From assembly GCA_050946275.1 (NCBI GenBank), contig JBMNUM010000004.1, forward strand, positions 53,233 to 117,232: a stretch of DNA of 64,000 nt, in the 5' to 3' direction. The position numbers were made by a program, and so were the translations under genes. Numbering within the stretch: position 1 is the stretch's first letter; each line of letters begins with the position of its first letter. The stretch comes from JBMNUM01 sp050946275. Its GTDB lineage: Bacteria; Actinomycetota; Coriobacteriia; Coriobacteriales; CADBOM01. This document shows, in pieces, positions 26,605 to 33,424 of the stretch. The notes beneath the pieces were generated by a model, which did not search any database, had not been told where the DNA came from, and saw only the letters and a list, made by a program, of their open reading frames with translations.

Positions 26605-28021
26605 CGTTCCCGAGACGGAGGCCACTGCCGCCGCCGAGCAGGGATCAGGCATCAAGCAGCCTTTCTCGAAGCGGCACCGCAAGCTGCACGTCGCGCTGAA
26701 GATCATCCTCTCGCTCGTCGTGTTCATCGCCTGCGACGTGCTCATCTCCTACGTCCTCGTGCCCTACGGCACGAAGAGCGAGGTCATGTGGTGGGAGTAC
26801 CGCCAGACCGACGAGCTCGACACGATCATCATCGGCGACTCGCTCACGCAACGCGGGTTCGACCCCGACATCATCGACCCGATCGCCGGCACCGACTCGC
26901 TCAACATGGCGACGAACGGCCAGGAGGCGGTCGAGAGCTATATCGCGCTGAGGCAGGCGTTCAAGGACCATCCGGAGGTCGACCGCGTGATCTACGGCCT
27001 CGAGCTCTCGATGCTCACGAAGACGCCGCGCGCGGCCCATCTGAGCGGTTTCCTCACCGAGAAATGGAAGGACGAGAGCGCCTCGGAGATCTACGACGAC
27101 CTGAAATACGCTTTGCGCGGCGAGGACTTCATCTCGACGCCCGATTCCATCAACATCATCTTCCCCTGGGTCAAGCAGCACTGCTACTTCCAGAACGTGC
27201 CGCGCAATATCAAGTCGCGCCTCGACGGCCTCGACCCCGGGCAGGCATCGAGCGTGAACGATGAGGACTGGACGTACATCGACAACGGCTTCGGCGGGTA
27301 CTCGCTCGTCCTCGACTACAACACCATCACCCAGACGAATTACATGAACTTCTACCACCCGAGGGAGATCCGCGAGGAGAACATGGCCCATCTGCTCGAG
27401 ATCTGCCGGCTGTGCAAGGAGAACGACGTCGAGATGATCGCCGTCGCGCCGCCCATGCCGGACTTCAACCTGTTCGCCATGAAGGACAAGTACGAGGAGT
27501 TCTACGGGCAGATCGAGGAGGAGCTCGCCTCCGAGGGCGTCAGGTTCTACAACTTCAACCTCGCCAAGGACGAGTTGTTCGAGAGCGTCGAGACCGATTA
27601 CATGGATTGGGAGCACCTGAACCTGCGCGGCGGGCAGCGGCTCAGCAGGTCCATGGCGCAGCTGATCCTCGCGGATCAGGCCGGTGAGGACCTCGGCCAG
27701 TACTTCTACAGCCTCGATGAGCGTCTCGACCATCTGGACACCATCTCGCGTGTGGCGCTCAAGCTGAAGAGGTCCGACGACGGTAAGAGCATCGAGGTGA
27801 AGGCGACGCCTGCGACGGGCCCGAAGACGAAGGTGGAATACGAATTCCGCGCCCGCGAGAAGGACAAGGGCACCTTCGAGGTCATCCAGGAGTATTCTGG
27901 GAACAACAAGCTCACGTGGACTCCGCCGAGGAAGGGCGCGTGGGAGGTTCGCGTCTACGCGCGCCTCGCCGATTCGCCCGTGAAGTACGGCAAGTACCAC
28001 ACGCAGGTCCTCGTGTTGTAG
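26591..28021 (+). CDS. dltD: Membrane-anchored SGNH-like protein, DltD-type partner of the MBOAT
   Basis: 476 aa. One N-terminal membrane anchor (about residues 34-58) places the rest outside. IIIGDSLTQRG supplies a GDS-type Ser and DWEHLNLRGG a D-x-x-H pair, as in SGNH/DltD/AlgX enzymes. The last about 90 residues look like a beta-rich domain. It probably performs the final O-acyl transfer onto the surface polymer. Translationally coupled to the MBOAT gene. The exact subfamily (DltD proper or another SGNH type) is not certain. Confidence 0.8.
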   Translation: MPTSNVPETEATAAAEQGSGIKQPFSKRHRKLHVALKIILSLVVFIACDVLISYVLVPYGTKSEVMWWEYRQTDELDTIIIGDSLTQRGFDPDIIDPIAGTDSLNMATNGQEAVESYIALRQAFKDHPEVDRVIYGLELSMLTKTPRAAHLSGFLTEKWKDESASEIYDDLKYALRGEDFISTPDSINIIFPWVKQHCYFQNVPRNIKSRLDGLDPGQASSVNDEDWTYIDNGFGGYSLVLDYNTITQTNYMNFYHPREIREENMAHLLEICRLCKENDVEMIAVAPPMPDFNLFAMKDKYEEFYGQIEEELASEGVRFYNFNLAKDELFESVETDYMDWEHLNLRGGQRLSRSMAQLILADQAGEDLGQYFYSLDERLDHLDTISRVALKLKRSDDGKSIEVKATPATGPKTKVEYEFRAREKDKGTFEVIQEYSGNNKLTWTPPRKGAWEVRVYARLADSPVKYGKYHTQVLVL

Positions 28022-28055
28022 ATGAGTCAAACCCGGACAGCCCCCTCTGACTCAT
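28022..28055 (+). terminator. ATGAGYC-family palindrome between the SGNH and adenylating genes
   Basis: atgagtca and tgactcat bracket a short inverted repeat directly after the TAG stop. Inside an apparent operon, so it may attenuate rather than end transcription. No T-run. Confidence 0.45.
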
Positions 28056-28073
28056 CGGGAAAGGGAAGCGGTT

Positions 28074-29573
28074 ATGAACAATGTGCTCGAATGGCTCGAG
28101 GATTCCGCGCGGGAGCACCCCGAGAAACTCGCGTTCGCCGATGTCGATGAACGCGTGACCTGGTCCGAGCTCGAGCTGCGCTCGCGTGCCGTCGGCTCGG
28201 CCATCGCCGCGCGAGTCGAGCCACGCCGACCCGTTGCCATCTACCTCGACAAGAGCGTGGCGGCCATCTGCACTCTTCTCGGAGCCGTGCAAGCCGGCTG
28301 CTGCTACTCGTTCATCGACCTGAGGCAACCGCAGCCGCGTGTCGAGAAGATCGCCGCCCGCCTCGATCCCGCCCTGGTCATCGTGGACGAGCAGGGTGCC
28401 GATCAGGCTGCGGAGATGTTTCCCGAGGGGACGGAGTTCGTGCGCGTCGAGGAGATGCTCTCCCAACCCGTTGACGAGGAGCTGCTCGCGGCCCGTCGAG
28501 GCCAGGCGCTCTCGACCGATCCGGTCTACATCAACTTCACGAGTGGATCGACCGGCGAGCCGAAGGGCGTGGCCGTGGGACACGCTTCCATCATCGACTT
28601 CATCCCCGTCTTCACGAAAACGCTTGGCCTGACCCACGAGGACGTGTTCGCCAACCAGGCCCCGCTCGACTTCGACGTCTCCGTGAAGGACATATACGGC
28701 GCACTGTTCCTCGGCGCGACGGTGCATCTCATTCCGCGCGAGTACTTCAGCATTCCGACGCAGCTGCTCGATTATCTCTGCGAGCGCGAGCCCACCGTGC
28801 TCGTGTGGGCGGTGAGCGCAATGTGCTTCGTGTCGATCATGAAGGGATTCGAGTACAAAGTGCCGTCGAGCGTGAAGAAGGTGATCTTCAGCGGCGAGGT
28901 CATGCCCGTCAAGCAACTCAACATCTGGAGGGAGTTCTTGCCGGACGCCACGTTCGTGAATGTCTACGGACCGACCGAGATCACCTGCAATTGCACGTAC
29001 TTCACCATCGACCGCTCCTATGAGCCGGGTGATACCATCCCCATGGGACGCGCCTTCGCGAACGAGAACGTCTTCCTCGTCGACGCCGAGGGCTGCGAGG
29101 TCGTGGAGCCGGGCGTGGAGGGGGAGATACTCGTCGGCGGCGCGACGCTTGCCCTGGGATACTATCGCGACCCCGAGCGCACGGCGGAAGCCTTCGTGCA
29201 GAATCCTCTGCATCACGATTACCGCGATATCGTCTATCGGACCGGAGACCTCGCAAGCTACGACGACGAGGGCAACCTCGTGTACCTCTCGCGCAAGGAC
29301 CACCAGATCAAGCACATGGGACAGCGCATCGAGCTCGGCGAGATCGAGTCCGCCGCGCAGGCGGTCGAGGGCGTCGAGCAGGCGTGCTGCCTCTACGATG
29401 GCATCAAGAAGCGCATCCTGCTGCACTATGCGGGAGGCATCGACCGCAAGGAGCTCGGCGCCGTTCTCCGCGAGAAGCTCCCGCAGTACATGGTGCCCAA
29501 CAAGATTCGCCAGCACGATATGCTCCCGCTGACCAAGAACGGCAAGATCGACCGCAAGAAGCTCGCGGAGTGA
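28074..29573 (+). CDS. dltA: Amino-acid adenylating enzyme, DltA-like
   Basis: 499 aa ANL-superfamily enzyme, normal DltA length. Core motifs are NFTSGSTGEPKGVAVGH (P-loop), FVNVYGPTEITCN, YRTGDLASYDDEGNL and, near the end, the catalytic Lys in LTKNGKIDRKKL. It activates an amino acid as the adenylate and loads it on the carrier protein at 30876. DltA normally uses D-alanine; the accompanying decarboxylase raises the possibility of another amino acid. Start at ATG 28074, soon after the palindrome. Confidence 0.88.
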   Translation: MNNVLEWLEDSAREHPEKLAFADVDERVTWSELELRSRAVGSAIAARVEPRRPVAIYLDKSVAAICTLLGAVQAGCCYSFIDLRQPQPRVEKIAARLDPALVIVDEQGADQAAEMFPEGTEFVRVEEMLSQPVDEELLAARRGQALSTDPVYINFTSGSTGEPKGVAVGHASIIDFIPVFTKTLGLTHEDVFANQAPLDFDVSVKDIYGALFLGATVHLIPREYFSIPTQLLDYLCEREPTVLVWAVSAMCFVSIMKGFEYKVPSSVKKVIFSGEVMPVKQLNIWREFLPDATFVNVYGPTEITCNCTYFTIDRSYEPGDTIPMGRAFANENVFLVDAEGCEVVEPGVEGEILVGGATLALGYYRDPERTAEAFVQNPLHHDYRDIVYRTGDLASYDDEGNLVYLSRKDHQIKHMGQRIELGEIESAAQAVEGVEQACCLYDGIKKRILLHYAGGIDRKELGAVLREKLPQYMVPNKIRQHDMLPLTKNGKIDRKKLAE

Positions 29574-29582
29574 GCCGGATGT

Positions 29583-29642
29583 GACAATGGCGGCGGCCGT
29601 GCATCTCCTCTGGAGGTGACAAGCACGGTCGCCGCCTTTGTC
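29583..29642 (+). terminator. Long hairpin between adenylating enzyme and decarboxylase genes
   Basis: Arms 29583-29602 and 29623-29642 pair in 18 of 20 positions, around a 20-base loop that itself contains a small ctcc/ggag hairpin. It lies inside the operon, 43 bases before the decarboxylase start, so partial termination or mRNA processing may set gene dosage. Confidence 0.55.
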
Positions 29643-29685
29643 ATCTATGATAGTGGGAATGGAAAAGCAAACATCGGAGGCAGTC

Positions 29686-30873
29686 ATGCTCGATATCGCA
29701 CGGGAATATGGAACACCGTCGTTCGTGTTCGACACGGTGGCTTTCAAGCGCAGGTGGGCCGCCATCCGCGACATCTGGGGAGACGACATCAAGCTGTGTT
29801 TCGCCATCAAGGCGAACCCCTTCCTCGTCCCCTCCGCAGCCGAGATGGGCGGCAACCTCGAGGTGTGCAGCCCCGGCGAGCTCGACATATGCAAGGCCCT
29901 CGGCGTCGACCCCGCCACGATTGTCTTCTCCGGCGTCAACAAGACGGCTCAAAGCGTTCATGATGCCTGCGAGTTCGGCGTTGGCGTGCTCACCGCCGAG
30001 TCGCTGCATCACATCGACCTTCTCGAGGCCGAGGGCGCCGCGCGGGGAGAGGTGCTGCCCGTGTTGCCGCGCCTCAATGCGGGGAGCCAGTTCGGCATGT
30101 CGCGTGCCGACCTCCTCTGGCTCGTCGAGCATCGTGCAGGGTTCCCACATGTCCGAATCGTCGGCATTCACCACTTCGCGGGCACGCAGCGCGTGAAGCT
30201 CAAGCACCAGCGCAAGGATCTGGCGATGCTCTCCGACCTCATTGACGAGCTCCGCGATGGCGGTCTCGAGATCGAGCGCCTCGAGTACGGCCCCGGCCTG
30301 GCGACGCCCGTTTTCATGGACGACGACTTCTCCGACACGCTCGCGCCCGCGCGCGAGTTGGCCGACGACCTGCGCGCCATCGCCTCGAAGGTCGAGTTGA
30401 CCATCGAGATGGGCCGCTTCTTCGCCGCCGAGTGCGGCACGTACCTCACGGGCGTCAACGACCTCAAGGAAAACGAGGGAACGCGCTATTGCATCGTCGA
30501 CGGCGGCATCAACCATCTCACCTACATAGGCCAGCTCATGGGCATGAAGACGCCCGTCATCGAGAACCTGAGCGCCGCCGATCGCGGGGAGACTCCCTCG
30601 GGCACGCTTGATGATGACGCGAGCCTCCACTGCATCTGCGGTAGCCTCTGCACGACCGGCGACATCCTCGCGCGCAAGGCCCCGCTGCCCTCTGTGCAGC
30701 GCGATGACGTGCTCGCGTTCCACAATTGCGGAGCGTATGCCGTCACTGAGGGGGTTCACCTGTTCCTAAGCCGCACGATGCCCCGTATAATCCTGCGTGG
30801 TGAAGATAGGAACACGGTGCTGGCCCGAGACTTCACGGAGAGCAGCCCGTTGAACACGATAGGAAGTGAATAG
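29686..30873 (+). CDS. PLP-dependent fold-III decarboxylase, BtrK/LysA-like
   Basis: 395 aa from ATG 29686, which has CGGAGG six bases upstream. Family: ornithine/DAP/arginine decarboxylase group 2. The PLP lysine is in LCFAIKANPF; GSLCTTGD carries the C-terminal catalytic Cys, and NCGAYAVTEG is the usual GAY segment. The phosphate loop reads YGPGLATPVF rather than LGGGFG. GIHHFAGTQ is closer to BtrK (HVYTGTQ) than to LysA (HCHIGSQ). BtrK decarboxylates glutamate while it is bound to a carrier protein. Here a carrier-protein gene follows 2 bases later and a DltA-like enzyme precedes, so a carrier-bound amino acid is a likely substrate. This is inference. Confidence 0.82.
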   Translation: MLDIAREYGTPSFVFDTVAFKRRWAAIRDIWGDDIKLCFAIKANPFLVPSAAEMGGNLEVCSPGELDICKALGVDPATIVFSGVNKTAQSVHDACEFGVGVLTAESLHHIDLLEAEGAARGEVLPVLPRLNAGSQFGMSRADLLWLVEHRAGFPHVRIVGIHHFAGTQRVKLKHQRKDLAMLSDLIDELRDGGLEIERLEYGPGLATPVFMDDDFSDTLAPARELADDLRAIASKVELTIEMGRFFAAECGTYLTGVNDLKENEGTRYCIVDGGINHLTYIGQLMGMKTPVIENLSAADRGETPSGTLDDDASLHCICGSLCTTGDILARKAPLPSVQRDDVLAFHNCGAYAVTEGVHLFLSRTMPRIILRGEDRNTVLARDFTESSPLNTIGSE

Positions 30874-30875
30874 GC

Positions 30876-31118
30876 ATGGAGCCCACGCTCGAAGAGGTCA
30901 TCGAACTTCTCCAGGATGTCGAGGAGGACGTCGATTACGAAACCTGCACGACGCTCGTCGATGACAGGGTCCTCGACTCGTTCGACATCATCTCGATCAT
31001 CAACGCCATCGACGAGGAGTTCGACGTGGCCGTGCCAGCGAAGGACATCGTGCCGGACAACTTCAACAGCGCGAGCGCGATCCATGCGCTCATCCTGCGC
31101 CTGCAGGAAGAGGATTAA
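30876..31118 (+). CDS. dltC: Acyl/peptidyl carrier protein, DltC-like
   Basis: 80 aa acidic four-helix carrier protein. The phosphopantetheine serine is in VLDSFDIISII. Length and the pattern EEFDVAVPAKDIVPDNFNS agree with DltC-type carriers. It is loaded by the adenylating enzyme at 28074 and hands its aminoacyl group to the MBOAT. It starts 2 bases after the decarboxylase stop, the tightest link in the operon. Confidence 0.9.
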   Translation: MEPTLEEVIELLQDVEEDVDYETCTTLVDDRVLDSFDIISIINAIDEEFDVAVPAKDIVPDNFNSASAIHALILRLQEED

Positions 31119-31135
31119 TCCCGGGAGGGATTGCC

Positions 31136-32161
31136 ATGCTCAACTGCGTGTATCGACTCGTAGCACCCCGCACCTTCGAGCCCGTGCTCGAGGAGGTCTC
31201 GCTTGCCGAGGACACGGTGCTCGTGCGACCCACGCACCTGTCGATTTGCAATGCCGATATGCGATATTACCTCGGCCGTCGTAGTGCCGAGGCGCTCGCC
31301 CGCAAGCTCCCGATGGCCCTGATACACGAGGGCGTCGGCGAGGTCGTCCGCGATGGCAGCGGGCAGTTCGCGGCGGGGCAGCATGTCGTGATGCTTCCCA
31401 ACAACCCGCACGAGACGGATCCCTATATCGCCGAGAACTACCTGCGCAGCAGCGAGTTCTGCGGAAGCGGCTTCGACGGCTTCATGCAGGAGCTCGTGGC
31501 GCTCCAGCCCTCGCGCGTCATCGCGCTGCCGGAGGGCATGGACATGGAAGTCGCCGCGTTCACCGAGATGATGAGCGTCGCCATGCATGCGCTCGTGCGC
31601 TTCGAGTCCATTGCTCATCCCCGTCACGACCGCATCGGTATCTGGGGAGATGGCAATCTCGGATTCTTCGTGAGCCTCGCGTTGCGCGAACGTTATCCTG
31701 ATTCCCAGCTAGTCGTGATCGGACACAGTTTCTCGAAGCTCTCGGACTTCACGTTTGTCGACGAGACGCACCTGTCCACGGAAATCGATGGTATGGCGCC
31801 CGTTGACCATGCGTTCGAGTGCTGCGGTGGGGATGGCTCCACGAGGGCTATCGAGCAGATTATCGACTTGATCAGGCCCGAGGGGACCATCTCGTTGCTC
31901 GGCGTCTCAGAGAACCAGGTTCCCATCAACACGCGCATGGTGCTCGAGAAGGGCCTGCGCCTCTTCGGTAGCAGCCGCAGCGGCCGTGCGGACTTCCTCA
32001 ACGTCGTCAAGCTGTACGAGGAGCACCCCGAGACCCTTTCCTACCTGCAGGCCATGGTCGGTGAGGTCATCGATGTCTGCTCGATTCGCGATATCGCCGC
32101 GGCCTTCGAGGCCGACACGCGCAAGAGCATGGGCAAGACCATCATGCGCTGGCACATGTAG
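31136..32161 (+). CDS. tarJ: Ribulose-5-phosphate reductase (TarJ), zinc-type alcohol dehydrogenase family
   Basis: 341 aa. Reduces D-ribulose 5-phosphate to D-ribitol 5-phosphate for CDP-ribitol synthesis with TarI. The sequence follows Staphylococcus TarJ closely along its length as I recall it: YRLVAPRTFEPVLEE, SICNADMRYYLGRR, LPMALIHEGVGEVV, AENYLRSSEF, GIWGDGNLGFF, DHAFECCGGDGS, LLGVSENQVPINTR and LFGSSRSGRADF. Last gene of the Dlt-like operon, 17 bases after the carrier-protein gene. This pairing of polymer precursor synthesis with aminoacylation fits a ribitol-phosphate teichoic acid. Confidence 0.9.
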   Translation: MLNCVYRLVAPRTFEPVLEEVSLAEDTVLVRPTHLSICNADMRYYLGRRSAEALARKLPMALIHEGVGEVVRDGSGQFAAGQHVVMLPNNPHETDPYIAENYLRSSEFCGSGFDGFMQELVALQPSRVIALPEGMDMEVAAFTEMMSVAMHALVRFESIAHPRHDRIGIWGDGNLGFFVSLALRERYPDSQLVVIGHSFSKLSDFTFVDETHLSTEIDGMAPVDHAFECCGGDGSTRAIEQIIDLIRPEGTISLLGVSENQVPINTRMVLEKGLRLFGSSRSGRADFLNVVKLYEEHPETLSYLQAMVGEVIDVCSIRDIAAAFEADTRKSMGKTIMRWHM

Positions 32162-32174
32162 CTCGTGCTCGCGA

Positions 32175-32205
32175 TGAGTCAATAATGACAGTCATTATTG
32201 ACTCA
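32175..32205 (+). terminator. 15-bp perfect palindrome after tarJ
   Basis: tgagtcaataatgac and gtcattattgactca are exact reverse complements separated by one base. Member of the ATGAGYC family. The 115 bases that follow, up to the serine acetyltransferase, contain a small cccacc/ggtggg hairpin (32238-32254) and nothing else recognisable. Confidence 0.65.
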
Positions 32206-32320
32206 CAGCCGCGGCCGCAGCGGGTGGTTCCGTTCTACCCACCGCATCGGTGGGATGCTACCATGGGGTGACCCGCTGGAAGCTGGTAATGATTGGGTTT
32301 GACTCAGGAGGCGCGCCGAC

Positions 32321-33235
32321 ATGTCGCAGTTCAACCTTTCCGAGACCGTCGAGGCCATCGCCAAGAACTACGAGGCCGACGAGATCATCTTCACCGACCC
32401 CGACCACCACTTTCCCGACAAGCGCGTCATCATCGAGATCATCCATGACATTCGCCGGCTGATGTTCCCGCGCTATTTCGGCAACGAGACCCCCACGGGC
32501 ACCGACCCCGAGTACTTCATCGGCGAGACGCTCATTCGCATCCGGCAGAACCTGCGCGCCCAGCTGCGCCAGGCGCTCCTGTTCCGCAACGAGAAGACCG
32601 GCATCGACGAGGATGTGGCCGATCAGGTCGACGGCGTCTGCGACAGGTTCATGTCGAAGCTCCCCGAGATCCAGACCCTGCTCTTCAAGGACGTTCAGGC
32701 AGCCTTCGATGGCGATCCGGCGGCTCAGAGCAAGGAGGAGATCATCTTCTCGTATCCGGGATTCTTCGCGATCTTCGTCTACCGCATCGCCCACGAGCTC
32801 TACCTCGAGAACGTTCCGATGATTCCGCGCATCATGACCGAGTACGCCCATGCCGATACCGGCGTCGACATCAACGCCGGCGCCACGGTGGGCGAGTACT
32901 TCTTCATCGACCATGCGACGGGCGTCGTCATCGGCGAGACCACCATCATCGGCAACCACGTGAAGATCTACCAGGGCGTGACGCTCGGCGGTCTCTCCAC
33001 ACGTGGCGGCCAGCGCCTTGCCGGCGTGAAGCGCCACCCCACGATCGAGGACAACGTCACGATCTACTCGAACGCCTCCATCCTCGGTGGCGGGACGGTC
33101 ATCGGCGAGGGTTCGATCATCGGCGGTAGTGCCTTCGTGACCGAGTCGGTGCCGAAAAACGCCCGTGTGAGCGTCAACACGCGCGACATCACGAACGTCC
33201 GCGAGGCGAAGCCCAGCAACTGGACGCAAGAATAG
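32321..33235 (+). CDS. cysE: Serine O-acetyltransferase
   Basis: 304 aa, with the helical N-terminal SAT domain (residues about 1-180) and a left-handed beta-helix C-terminus. The catalytic His-Asp region is FIDHATGVVIGETTII, followed by HVKIYQGVTLGGLST and hexapeptide repeats to the end. It makes O-acetylserine from serine and acetyl-CoA for cysteine synthesis. The long N-terminal part resembles the plant/EpsC-like long forms. No cysteine synthase is adjacent. Followed by two palindromes. Confidence 0.92.
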   Translation: MSQFNLSETVEAIAKNYEADEIIFTDPDHHFPDKRVIIEIIHDIRRLMFPRYFGNETPTGTDPEYFIGETLIRIRQNLRAQLRQALLFRNEKTGIDEDVADQVDGVCDRFMSKLPEIQTLLFKDVQAAFDGDPAAQSKEEIIFSYPGFFAIFVYRIAHELYLENVPMIPRIMTEYAHADTGVDINAGATVGEYFFIDHATGVVIGETTIIGNHVKIYQGVTLGGLSTRGGQRLAGVKRHPTIEDNVTIYSNASILGGGTVIGEGSIIGGSAFVTESVPKNARVSVNTRDITNVREAKPSNWTQE

Positions 33236-33254
33236 CGAAGATAATAGGGGCAGG

Positions 33255-33281
33255 TGAGCCGAGGGGCAACCCTTCGGCTCA
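33255..33281 (+). terminator. ATGAGYC-family hairpin after cysE (first of two)
   Basis: tgagccgaggg pairs with cccttcggctca across a short loop. Confidence 0.55.
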
Positions 33282-33307
33282 TTTCCGACGCCGGTTTCAA
33301 TGACCTG

Positions 33308-33340
33308 ATGAGTCGATAACGACAGCCATTATCGACTCAT
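33308..33340 (+). terminator. ATGAGYC-family hairpin after cysE (second of two)
   Basis: atgagtcgataa (33308-33319) pairs with ttatcgactcat (33329-33340); it is followed by tttt, so this one resembles a classical terminator. Confidence 0.65.
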
Positions 33341-33424
33341 TTTGTGTAATGGGTTGGATGTGGCCGCCAGGGCCAGTTCGTTAGGCTATGATTTTCCTAG
33401 GGAGATGAGGGGGAGAGGAGATAT

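Noticed and set aside
32215..32275. A T-box-like sequence (gggtggttccg) upstream of serine acetyltransferase
   Set aside because: The match to the T-box motif AGGGTGGNACCGCG is incomplete, there is no room for a stem I with a specifier after the preceding palindrome, and no terminator/antiterminator pair follows.
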